A stretch of 64,000 bases of DNA from Vagococcus carniphilus (GTDB lineage: Bacteria; Bacillota; Bacilli; Lactobacillales; Vagococcaceae): positions 1,752,001-1,816,000 of the forward strand of contig NZ_CP060720.1 of assembly GCF_014397115.1 (NCBI RefSeq), written 5' to 3'. Of this stretch, positions 47,023 to 55,387 are shown one piece after another; position 1 is the first letter of the stretch, and every line of letters begins with the position of its first letter. Below the pieces are notes generated by a model. It ran no database searches. It saw only the letters and a list, made by a program, of their open reading frames with translations, and had not been told where the DNA came from. The translations under genes and the position numbers were made by a program.

Positions 47023-47205
47023 TGTTAAACATCCTCCTTAATTTCAACTACATGCTCAAATTAGCACAAAGAAGTTTGTGAATCTACCTGTTTGTGATGT
47101 TTTTTACAATTAATATAGGTATTATAGTAAACGTTTTCCATGAGTTCTAATAATCTTCTTAAAAGCCTTTAAGAAAAGCATTTTTATTCTTAAAAATAAC
47201 ACTCA

Positions 47206-48180
47206 TCATAAGGCTCTTCTTCTTGTAATTAGAGTTCGAATAAGAACTGGTAAAAGAGAGAGAAAAATAATAACAATTGAAAAAGTTGCTGCAAAAATAA
47301 TCCCAGATAATTTTAAACTCGTTAAAAATTTATCAAATCCTAACTCAACTAGAATAAAGTTAATAATTTTATGGATGACTAAAATAATCATTGAGTTTTT
47401 ACCCAAAAAACGAATAATACTATTTTGATTATCTTTATTCAACCAGATAAAGAAAATGATAGCTAAGACAGCACCTATCAAATACCAGTGATTTTCAACG
47501 TACAATATTTCAGAAGGAAAATGAAAAGCAATTACCAAACCTGCAGCACCACATATCATTGAGATAAAAAAACTCATTTGATGATTAAACCACTCCATTG
47601 CTTTAAAATGATTCATAAAAAAACCAAATATCATAAAAAAGATAGCTGGAAATAAAACGTTGATACTCCAAACAATATTTTCTTCAGGGTTCTTTAATAA
47701 TAAGTAAGCATAGGGAGATACAATAAAACAAATTCCTCCTATTACCATGATAGTTTTTAATGAAAAGGTAGAAAGATATTTAAATGTAAGAACACTAATA
47801 AAAAACAACGGTAAAAACCAGAACGGAAAATTATTGACATCCATCCAATGAGAACCTAGTAGCCCACCTTTAAAAAAGGAGACTAAAAAAGAATAACTTC
47901 TTTTTTCTGGTTCAAAAATAAGTGTCACAAAATAAGAAATAAGATAAGCGAGATAAAAAGGTATCATCACTTTTTTGAATAAATTTTTAGTGTACTGAAA
48001 AGACATTATTCTTTCTCTCGTAAAATACATCAAATAACCAGAACAAAAAAAGAATAAAGGCACATGAAATGAGTACACATAAATAAAGACATCTTTTGGT
48101 ACATTAGAAATATGACCCAGTACAACAAAAAAGATAGCCATTCCTTTAAAAACATCTATGTTATTTTCTCTTTTTTCCAT
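47206..48180 (-). CDS. Membrane acyltransferase (acyltransferase family 3)
   Basis: The 324-residue protein has about ten membrane helices and the family N-terminus NNIDVFKGMAIFFVVLGHI, with the likely catalytic His at residue 22. It resembles OafA/YrhL-type O-acyltransferases, which modify cell-surface sugars or peptidoglycan. The substrate is not known; it stands alone between osmC-like and pgi. Confidence 0.88.
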   Translation of the reverse strand: MEKRENNIDVFKGMAIFFVVLGHISNVPKDVFIYVYSFHVPLFFFCSGYLMYFTRERIMSFQYTKNLFKKVMIPFYLAYLISYFVTLIFEPEKRSYSFLVSFFKGGLLGSHWMDVNNFPFWFLPLFFISVLTFKYLSTFSLKTIMVIGGICFIVSPYAYLLLKNPEENIVWSINVLFPAIFFMIFGFFMNHFKAMEWFNHQMSFFISMICGAAGLVIAFHFPSEILYVENHWYLIGAVLAIIFFIWLNKDNQNSIIRFLGKNSMIILVIHKIINFILVELGFDKFLTSLKLSGIIFAATFSIVIIFLSLLPVLIRTLITRRRAL

Positions 48181-48251
48181 ACATTATCTCCAATCATACA
48201 ATAATAACAATTTTATCATACATTAATTAGGAAATAGTAGTATATTTCTAC

Positions 48252-48289
48252 AAAAAAACACCCAAACTTTTTAAAAGTTTGGGTGTTTT
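48252..48289. terminator. Bidirectional terminator hairpin downstream of pgi
   Basis: AAAACACCCAAACTTTT paired with AAAAGTTTGGGTGTTTT. It most likely ends pgi on the minus strand. Confidence 0.85.
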
Positions 48290-48408
48290 AATCTCATGTA
48301 GTACCACAATTTTTTTAAGATAAAAGTCCCCCATAAGTCCCCTACTGGATCAAAAACGGAGCATACATATTACCTTGCGTTTTATTCTTTTAGTCTACAA
48401 ACGTTGAT

Positions 48409-49755
48409 TTAAAGGCGTTCGTTTAACTCTTTAGCTAAGTCTTCAAAGCCTGGTTTACCTAAAAGTGCGAACATATTTTTCTTATACGCCTCCACACCTG
48501 GTTGGTCAAATGGATTCACGCTATTTAAGTAGCCTGAGATACCTACTGCAATTTCAAAGAAATACATTAAGTAACCTAATGTGTATGCATCTGTTTCAGG
48601 AATTGTGATAACAAAGTTTGGAACGTCTCCATCAGTATGAGCTAATAATGTTCCTTGGAAAGCTTTTGTATTAACAAAATCAATTTCTTTTCCTTGGATA
48701 TAGCCTAAACCATCTAAATCTTGATCCATTTCAGGAATAGTTAATTCGTGACGAGCTTTATCTACTTTGATAACTGTTTCAAAGATATTACGGCGTCCTT
48801 CTTGGATATATTGACCTAAAGAATGTAAGTCAGTTGAGAAGTTAGCACTTGAAGGATAAATTCCTTTTTGGTCTTTTCCTTCTGACTCGCCAAATAATTG
48901 TTTCCACCATTCTGAGAAATATTGTAAGCTTGGTTCGTAATTAATTAATAATTCAGTTACTTTACCTTTGCGGTATAAAACATTTCTTAATGCTGCATAT
49001 TGGTAAGCTTCGTTTTCTGCTAAGTCTTCTGAACTATAAGCAAGACGAGCGTCTGCGGCACCTTTCATTAAATCATCAATGCTTGCTCCTGTTACAGCAA
49101 TTGGAAGTAATCCTACAGCTGTTAAAACAGAGAAACGTCCACCAATGTCATCAGGAATAACAAATGTTTCCCAACCTTCAACGTCAGCTTCAACTTTTAC
49201 TGCTCCACGTGCTTTATCTGTTGTTGCATAAATACGTTTGTTTGCTTCTTCTTTACCATATTTTTTAATTAATAATTCTTTAAACACTCTAAAAGCAATG
49301 GCAGGTTCAGTAGTTGTACCTGATTTAGAGATAACGTTAACTGAGAAGTCACGGTCTCCAATAATATGAATTAAATCAGCTAAGTAAGATGAGCTGATGC
49401 TGTTTCCTGCAAAGAATACTTGAGGTGCTTTTCTTTCTTTATTATCAAGTAAGTTATAGAAAGAGTGATTTAAGAAATCAATAGCTGCCTTAGCTCCTAA
49501 GTAAGATCCACCAATTCCAATAACAACTAATACTTCAGAATCTGATTGAATTTTTTTAGCTGATTCTTTGATTCGTGCAAATTCATCTTTATCATAAGCA
49601 ACAGGTAAATCAATCCATCCTAAATAATCGCTACCAGCACCAGTTCCTTCTCTAAGTGCTTTGTGTGCTGCACTAACTTCTGCTTGCATGTACCCTAATT
49701 CGTGTTCACCAATAAATTTTTCAACTTTAGAGTGATCAAAACTAATATGAGACAT
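48409..49755 (-). CDS. pgi: Glucose-6-phosphate isomerase
   Basis: The enzyme interconverts glucose-6-phosphate and fructose-6-phosphate. The 448-residue length is that of the short Gram-positive form. Motifs: [14 protein letters not shown] near residue 80, [13 protein letters not shown] near 143, [17 protein letters not shown] near 203, and late [12 protein letters not shown] with the conserved Lys near 426. The start follows AGGAGGATAATT. Confidence 0.98.
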   Translation of the reverse strand: MSHISFDHSKVEKFIGEHELGYMQAEVSAAHKALREGTGAGSDYLGWIDLPVAYDKDEFARIKESAKKIQSDSEVLVVIGIGGSYLGAKAAIDFLNHSFYNLLDNKERKAPQVFFAGNSISSSYLADLIHIIGDRDFSVNVISKSGTTTEPAIAFRVFKELLIKKYGKEEANKRIYATTDKARGAVKVEADVEGWETFVIPDDIGGRFSVLTAVGLLPIAVTGASIDDLMKGAADARLAYSSEDLAENEAYQYAALRNVLYRKGKVTELLINYEPSLQYFSEWWKQLFGESEGKDQKGIYPSSANFSTDLHSLGQYIQEGRRNIFETVIKVDKARHELTIPEMDQDLDGLGYIQGKEIDFVNTKAFQGTLLAHTDGDVPNFVITIPETDAYTLGYLMYFFEIAVGISGYLNSVNPFDQPGVEAYKKNMFALLGKPGFEDLAKELNERL

Positions 49756-49839
49756 AATTATCCTCCTATATTTTACGTGTTTTTTTCATTACTACAGCTA
49801 TATTCTATCATTCTTTCAGATTTTTCACATCATATTTTC

Positions 49840-49870
49840 AGAAAAAAATAAATCTTGTTACTAGTAACAA
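49840..49870 (-). terminator. Intrinsic terminator of gdhA
   Basis: Perfect 16-base palindrome TTGTTACTAGTAACAA (49855-49870); on the minus strand it is followed by GATTTA and seven T. Confidence 0.8.
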
Positions 49871-49873
49871 CTG

Positions 49874-51223
49874 TTAAACTAATCCTTGAGACAACATAGC
49901 TTTAGCAACTTTTTCAAAACCAGCCATATTTGCTCCTGCCACTAAATCTTCTTTACTTAAATAAGCTAATGAAGTATCACGACAAGTTTCATAAATATTC
50001 TTCATAATTTGGTTTAATTCTTGGTCCACTTTTTCAAAAGTCCAAGGTAATCGTTGCGCATTTTGAGCCATTTCTAAAGCAGAAACGGCAACTCCACCTG
50101 CATTAGAAGCTTTTCCTGGGCAATAAATAATTTGATTGTCGTTTAACACCTCTAACGCTTCTAACGTTGTTGGCATATTAGCTCCTTCTGCAACTACTTT
50201 CACGCCATTTTTCACCATAATTTTAGCTAATTCTGGTGTGATTTCATTTTGAGTCGCACATGGTAAAGCAATATCATAAGCTATTGTTGCTTCCCAGATA
50301 TTTTTTCCTTCATAAAATTTAGCTTTAGGGCGTTGGGTTAAATAAACATTGATTCTTTCTCGATTGACTTCTTTAATGTCTCTAACAAGTTCTAAATCAA
50401 TACCATCAGGGTCAATCACATAGCCAGAAGAATCAGAACAACCATAAACTTTTGCTCCAAGTTCTTGTGCCTTTTGAATGGCATAAATAGCCACGTTTCC
50501 ACTTCCTGAAACAAGAACTTTTTTATCTTTAAGTGTTTCTTTTTGATCATTTAATAAATGTTGGACAAAGTAAACAAGACCATAGCCTGTAGCTTCTGTT
50601 CTCGCTAAGCTTCCCCAGTAAGCTAGTGGTTTTCCAGTTAAAACACCTGATTGGTAACCATTTAGGCGCTTATATTCCCCAAATAAGTAACCAATTTCAC
50701 GACCACCTACTCCAATATCACCAGCTGGTACATCTGTATTAGGTCCAATATATTTTTGCAACTCTTGCATTAGACTTTGACAAAAACGCATAATTTCTCC
50801 ATCAGATTTTCCTTTTGGATCAAAGTCACTTCCGCCTTTACCTCCACCAATTGGTAAAGAGGTTAAACTGTTTTTAAAAATTTGTTCAAAGGCTAAAAAT
50901 TTCATAATACTCTGATTAACTGTTGGGTGGAATCTCATACCGCCTTTATAAGGTCCTAATGCTGAATTATATTGCACGCGGTAACCAGTATTTACTTTCC
51001 ATTCTCCTCGATCATTCATCCACGGAATACGAAATTCAATTAATCGTTCTGGAATAAGTAATAGTTCTAAAATATTTTTTTCAACGTAGATTGGATTTTT
51101 CATCAAAAAAGGTTCGATAGTTCCCATAAATTCAGCGACAGCTTGTAAGTATTCTTTTTGATCAGGATACTTTTCTTTCAATGCATTTTCTAAATTGTCT
51201 AAATATTGTTTAATTTCTGTCAT
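49874..51223 (-). CDS. gdhA: Glutamate dehydrogenase, NADP-type
   Basis: The enzyme makes glutamate from 2-oxoglutarate and ammonium. From ATG 51223 (MTEIKQYLDNLENALKEKYP) it has 449 residues. It has GGGKGGSDFDPKG near residue 122, DVPAGDIGVGGREIGYLFG near 160, and the Rossmann motif VSGSGNVAIYAIQKA near 240, as in the short hexameric class. The alternative GTG 51235 is too close to AAAGGTG. Confidence 0.97.
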   Translation of the reverse strand: MTEIKQYLDNLENALKEKYPDQKEYLQAVAEFMGTIEPFLMKNPIYVEKNILELLLIPERLIEFRIPWMNDRGEWKVNTGYRVQYNSALGPYKGGMRFHPTVNQSIMKFLAFEQIFKNSLTSLPIGGGKGGSDFDPKGKSDGEIMRFCQSLMQELQKYIGPNTDVPAGDIGVGGREIGYLFGEYKRLNGYQSGVLTGKPLAYWGSLARTEATGYGLVYFVQHLLNDQKETLKDKKVLVSGSGNVAIYAIQKAQELGAKVYGCSDSSGYVIDPDGIDLELVRDIKEVNRERINVYLTQRPKAKFYEGKNIWEATIAYDIALPCATQNEITPELAKIMVKNGVKVVAEGANMPTTLEALEVLNDNQIIYCPGKASNAGGVAVSALEMAQNAQRLPWTFEKVDQELNQIMKNIYETCRDTSLAYLSKEDLVAGANMAGFEKVAKAMLSQGLV

Positions 51224-51353
51224 ATCATCACACACCTTTTTTTAATTAGTCATATTATATATCAAAACTGAAATTTTACAAAAAATTTTTCTATTTCGAT
51301 ATCATGAAGCTTTTATGTTAGAATGAGAATCGCATAAATGAAGGAGGAAGCAA

Positions 51354-52628
51354 ATGACTGATTTTGACGTAATCGTTGTTGGTGGCGGAACTAGTGGTAT
51401 GATGGCTGCCATCTCAGCTGCTGAAAATGGCGCTAAAGTTGCCATTATAGATAAAAATAGAATGTTAGGCAAAAAATTAAGGTTAACTGGTGGAGGTCGA
51501 TGTAATGTGACCAATAATCGTCCACCAGAAGAAATCATTCAATTCATCCCTGGAAATGGAAAATTTTTGTATAGTGCTTTTTCTCAATTTAATAATTACG
51601 ATATTATGGAATTTTTTGAATCAAATGGTGTAGCTTTAAAAGAAGAGGATCACGGACGATTATTCCCTGTTGCCAATACCTCTAAAGCGATTGTAGAAGG
51701 ACTTGCTGAGAAATTGAAGGAATATCAGGTTACTTTGATTATGAAATCAACCGTTAAAAAATTATTAACCACTGATGGACAAATAAGTGGTGTGGTGACA
51801 AATGAAAATTTAACTTATACAGCTCCTTGTGTAGTTCTTTCGACTGGTGGAAAAACATTTCAATATACAGGTTCCACAGGAGATGGTTACAAACTAGCGA
51901 AAAAATTAGGGCACACCGTGACTCCTCTTTTTCCAACAGAATCTCCTATTCGCTCAAAAGATAAATTTGTTCAAAATAAAACGTTACAAGGTTTATCATT
52001 ACGAGATATCAAATTATCCGTTCTAAATGAAAAGGAAAAAGTAATTGTCTCTCATGAAATGGACCTTCTATTTACTCATTTTGGCGTTTCTGGCCCTGCA
52101 GCTCTTAGATGTAGTATGTTTGTTAATAAAGAGCTTGAAAAAGGTAGAGAGTCTGTCACTTTATCTCTTGATGCCTTACCTATGTTCAGTGAACAAGAAA
52201 TTCTAAAACAAATTAATGAACGAGTTGCTGAATTTGGCAATAAATCAGTTAAAAACGGTCTAAAAAATCTTTTACCTGAGAGATACCTAGAATTTTTATT
52301 AGATACACTTGATATTGACGCCTCTAAACATTTAAAACAATTAACTGATATTGAAAAAAGTGATTTCGTTTCTCTAATTAAAGAGTTTAAATTCACAGGA
52401 TATGAAACTTATCCTCTTGATAAATCATTTGTAACTGGTGGCGGAATTGAACTGAAAGAAATTAATCCTAAAACAATGGAAAGTAAACTAGTGAATGGTC
52501 TATTTTTTGCTGGAGAACTCATTGATGTTAATGGTTATACAGGTGGTTATAATATTACAGCTGCTTTTGTAACTGGTCATGTTGCAGGAAAAAATGCTGC
52601 TGAAATTTCAAGTTACTTTAAATACTAA
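51354..52628 (+). CDS. HI0933/YhiN-family FAD-dependent oxidoreductase
   Basis: A 424-residue flavoprotein of unknown physiological substrate. The N-terminal FAD motif is VIVVGGGTSGMMAAISAAENG near residue 6 (split), followed by LGKKLRLTGGGRCNVTN near 38. The C-terminal motif GELIDVNGYTGGYNITAAFVTG (split) near 390 is diagnostic for the HI0933 family. The start follows GAAGGAGGAAGCAA. It is divergent from gdhA. Confidence 0.93.
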   Translation: MTDFDVIVVGGGTSGMMAAISAAENGAKVAIIDKNRMLGKKLRLTGGGRCNVTNNRPPEEIIQFIPGNGKFLYSAFSQFNNYDIMEFFESNGVALKEEDHGRLFPVANTSKAIVEGLAEKLKEYQVTLIMKSTVKKLLTTDGQISGVVTNENLTYTAPCVVLSTGGKTFQYTGSTGDGYKLAKKLGHTVTPLFPTESPIRSKDKFVQNKTLQGLSLRDIKLSVLNEKEKVIVSHEMDLLFTHFGVSGPAALRCSMFVNKELEKGRESVTLSLDALPMFSEQEILKQINERVAEFGNKSVKNGLKNLLPERYLEFLLDTLDIDASKHLKQLTDIEKSDFVSLIKEFKFTGYETYPLDKSFVTGGGIELKEINPKTMESKLVNGLFFAGELIDVNGYTGGYNITAAFVTGHVAGKNAAEISSYFKY

Positions 52629-52636
52629 TAAATAGA

Positions 52637-52693
52637 TAAAAGGATAGCTACAAACAATCGAGAAATCCGATTATTTGTAGCTAGCTTTTTTAT
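52637..52693. terminator. Bidirectional terminator
   Basis: AGCTACAAACAATCG pairs with CGATTATTTGTAGCT across a seven-base loop; T runs lie on both sides. It is shared by the flavoprotein and ybaK genes. Confidence 0.85.
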
Positions 52694-52694
52694 T

Positions 52695-53183
52695 TTATTC
52701 TGTTGTGATATCTGCAAACTCACCTCTTAAAAGATCTGCTAATAATTGAGGGTTGACTTTCATTTGTAAGCCTCTCATTCCTGCAGAACATCTAAAATCA
52801 GGCATTTCTTTTGCTTCAATCGCGAAGTAAGTTGGGAATTGTTTTTTCATACCAACGGGAGAACATCCACCGTGGACATAGCCAGTTAATGGTTCTAACT
52901 CCTTCATTGGTAACATATCTACTTTTTTATTATGACTTGCTTTTGCTATTTTTTTTAAGTCTAATTCTTTATTTCCAGGAACAACCGCAACAATCGGACC
53001 TGTTTTATTGCCAACAGCAACTAACGTTTTATAGATTTCAGACTCATCGACGCCTAAATCTTCAGCTGCATCTTTAGCTCCCATATGTTCTTCTGACCAA
53101 GCATACTCATACACATCAAAAGGAACTTTCTTTTTTTCTAACATTCGAACAGCATTTGTTTTAACTGTTTTTTTCTTTGCCAA
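52695..53183 (-). CDS. ybaK: Cys-tRNA(Pro) deacylase (YbaK/EbsC family)
   Basis: The enzyme removes cysteine wrongly loaded on tRNA(Pro). It has 162 residues from TTG 53183 (AKKKTVKTNAVRMLEKKKVP), set 6 bases after AAGGTG; the first in-frame ATG at 53198 is an alternative. The core has YKTLVAVGNKTGPIVAVVPG and GYVHGGCSPVGMKKQFPTY (split) near residue 110, the YbaK signature. It overlaps the end of aroD by about 23 bases. Confidence 0.92.
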   Translation of the reverse strand: MAKKKTVKTNAVRMLEKKKVPFDVYEYAWSEEHMGAKDAAEDLGVDESEIYKTLVAVGNKTGPIVAVVPGNKELDLKKIAKASHNKKVDMLPMKELEPLTGYVHGGCSPVGMKKQFPTYFAIEAKEMPDFRCSAGMRGLQMKVNPQLLADLLRGEFADITTE

Positions 53184-53958
53184 ATTTGACACCTTCATTT
53201 CTATTTCCTATCACATCTAGCCCTTTTCTTAACTGATGAATGCTCATTTGACCTGGAGCACTTTGATATTTACCTGAAGAAGCAAACGTTAAAACAGAAC
53301 CAAACAACTCACCTGTCATTCTGGTTAATCTTCCAATTTCTCCCATACCGATTAAGACAAAAGGAATATTTTCTCGTTCGCTTTGGATTTTATTAGAACT
53401 TTGTAAAATAGTTAACACATCTTCCATATCATTAGGTGTCACAGCCATTTTACAAATATCCGCTCCTAAATACCTCATATCATAGATTGCTTCTGTCATT
53501 TCAGCCTCAGTCGGTGTTGTAATAAAATCATGGGCTGATAATAAAACTTTTACATTATTTTGTTTAGCAAATCGAACCACATCAGTATCTGAATCCGCTA
53601 GTTTAGATAACTCTAAATCAATAATATCTACTAACCCTGTATGTACCATGTAACGATTTAATTCAAAATAGTAATCAGGTTCGATGTATTGTCCTCCACC
53701 TTCATCCAATGTTCTAAAGGTAAAAATCAAAGGCTTGTCTTCTATTGCATAACGAATAAAATAAGCCGCTTTTCTCATAAAAGAAATGTCATTAACATAC
53801 ATAAAATAATCTGCACGCCATTCAATCAAATCACAATCCATTTGACTAATACGCATAGCTTCTGCAAATAGCTCTTCAAAATTACTTGCCACTAAAGAAA
53901 CACAAACTTTTGGTTGACCTGAACCAAGTGTAAGATTTCTAACCTTCAATTTAGACAT
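53161..53958 (-). CDS. aroD: 3-dehydroquinate dehydratase, type I
   Basis: The enzyme of the shikimate pathway removes water from 3-dehydroquinate through a Schiff base. The 265-residue protein has the catalytic His in LSAHDFITTPTEAE near residue 141 and the Schiff-base Lys in ADICKMAVTPND near 168. No other shikimate gene is present in the window. It overlaps ybaK and follows the methyltransferase gene after 30 bases. Confidence 0.96.
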   Translation of the reverse strand: MSKLKVRNLTLGSGQPKVCVSLVASNFEELFAEAMRISQMDCDLIEWRADYFMYVNDISFMRKAAYFIRYAIEDKPLIFTFRTLDEGGGQYIEPDYYFELNRYMVHTGLVDIIDLELSKLADSDTDVVRFAKQNNVKVLLSAHDFITTPTEAEMTEAIYDMRYLGADICKMAVTPNDMEDVLTILQSSNKIQSERENIPFVLIGMGEIGRLTRMTGELFGSVLTFASSGKYQSAPGQMSIHQLRKGLDVIGNRNEGVKFGKEKNS

Positions 53959-53988
53959 AATACATCTATCCCATCTTTTCTTTGTTAT

Positions 53989-55167
53989 TTAAATAATTTC
54001 ATACACTAACACTTTTAAATAATTTCCTTCTGAAAAAGTATTAGAAACGGCAAAATCACTTGGTAGTCTGAAAACCCGCTGTTGTTTAAATCCTTTTCCA
54101 GCTTCTTTAATTCCTTTTTCTACCATTTTTTCAAATTTATCAAAATTGACATTAGCTGCATTGGTAGAAGCAATTAACTTACCATTCTTATTAATAAGTC
54201 GAACTGCTTCTGTAGTCAATTTACCGTAATCTTTTGCAACAGAGAATGTTTTCTTTTTATTTCTAGCAAAACTTGGTGGATCAAGTACCACCACATCAAA
54301 AGAAAAACCTTTCTTTTCAGCATACTTGAAATAATTAAAGACATCCATGACAAAAATAGTTTGTGATTCTGGATCAATCCCATTCACTCTAAATTGCTCT
54401 TCTGTTTTTTCAATACTTCTTTTAGCTAAGTCAACACTCGTCGTATGACTAGCGCCTCCCACTGCTGCTGCAACAGAAAAGGCACCTGTATAACTAAACG
54501 TATTAAGTAGTGTCTGCCCACTAGAAAAACCATCCACTAAATAATTTCTTACTTCCTTTTGATCAAGGAAAATACCTGTCATTAATCCTTCATTTAAATA
54601 GGTAGCATAATTCACACCATTTTCCTTAACGATGAGAGGCTCTGGTGATTCACTTCCCCAAACAAAGCTAGATTCAGGTAAGCTTTCTGATTTAAATCTA
54701 ATTTTTTCATAAATTCCTTTAATATCTGGAATAATCTCACTAAGAAGTGCTACAATCTCTTTTTGATGCTGATAAATACTTAAATTATACCAAGATAAAA
54801 CTAAATAATTATCATACCAATCAATCGTTAATCCACCAAAGTTGTCGCCCTCGCCATTTAATATCCTAAAGGCTGTTGTTTGAGGATCATTAAAATAAGC
54901 ACTTCTTTTTGTGATGGCTTCAGCCAAACAATCTTTTAAAAAATCTGAAGTAATTGGTTGTTCTTTTTTAAAACTTAAAATCCAACCGTAGCCTTTATTT
55001 TGAACGCCTAAGTAACCATAGCCTAAAAATTGTTTTCCTTGGCTAAAAAACGACACCCATTCTCCAGTTTCTAGTTCATAATCAGAAACAATGTCTTCTT
55101 TATGAATTAGGGGGTACTTTTTATTTATTCTTTTTACTGCTTTATTATCAATTATTATCTGTCTCAT
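53989..55167 (-). CDS. Class I SAM-dependent rRNA methyltransferase (RlmI-like)
   Basis: The 392-residue protein has an N-terminal PUA-type RNA-binding domain (residues 1-80), a linker domain, and a Rossmann methyltransferase domain with LNTFSYTGAFSVAAAVGGA near residue 222 and VVLDPPSFARNKKKTF near 297. This is the RlmI/YwbD family, which methylates C5 of cytosine in 23S rRNA. The exact site is not proven. Confidence 0.92.
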   Translation of the reverse strand: MRQIIIDNKAVKRINKKYPLIHKEDIVSDYELETGEWVSFFSQGKQFLGYGYLGVQNKGYGWILSFKKEQPITSDFLKDCLAEAITKRSAYFNDPQTTAFRILNGEGDNFGGLTIDWYDNYLVLSWYNLSIYQHQKEIVALLSEIIPDIKGIYEKIRFKSESLPESSFVWGSESPEPLIVKENGVNYATYLNEGLMTGIFLDQKEVRNYLVDGFSSGQTLLNTFSYTGAFSVAAAVGGASHTTSVDLAKRSIEKTEEQFRVNGIDPESQTIFVMDVFNYFKYAEKKGFSFDVVVLDPPSFARNKKKTFSVAKDYGKLTTEAVRLINKNGKLIASTNAANVNFDKFEKMVEKGIKEAGKGFKQQRVFRLPSDFAVSNTFSEGNYLKVLVYEII

Positions 55168-55287
55168 TAAAATACCCTTTTCTTTTTATTCTATACTATT
55201 TATACTATATCAGTTTAAAGGTAGAGCTTCCACATTTTTTTATATCGGACTTAAGTCTTAATTTTTAATTAATCCATAGGAATCTAT

Positions 55288-55316
55288 TTGACACACTCAT
55301 TTCATAAAGGTAAAAT
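55288..55316 (+). promoter_or_regulatory. ltaS promoter
   Basis: Perfect TTGACA (55288-55293), a 17-base spacer and TAAAAT (55311-55316). The transcript start near 55323 rules out the GTG at 55325 as a normal start and favours GTG 55388. Confidence 0.85.
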
Positions 55317-55387
55317 ATTAGGGAGTGTTTAATAAAAAAAGTAAGTTTACTTTACACGGGTTGGGATGTAAGAAAGGAAGTTTAATT

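Noticed and set aside
46595-47041. A 148-codon plus-strand frame opposite the OsmC gene
   Set aside because: It is the antisense shadow of a clear OsmC gene, with no ribosome site and no recognisable domain.
55248-55257. GACTTAAGTC palindrome upstream of the ltaS promoter
   Set aside because: A 10-base palindrome in AT-rich DNA is expected by chance, and it is not repeated nearby.
55325-55387. A longer ltaS start at GTG 55325
   Set aside because: The predicted transcript begins at about 55323, leaving no room for a ribosome site; AAAGGAAG precedes GTG 55388.
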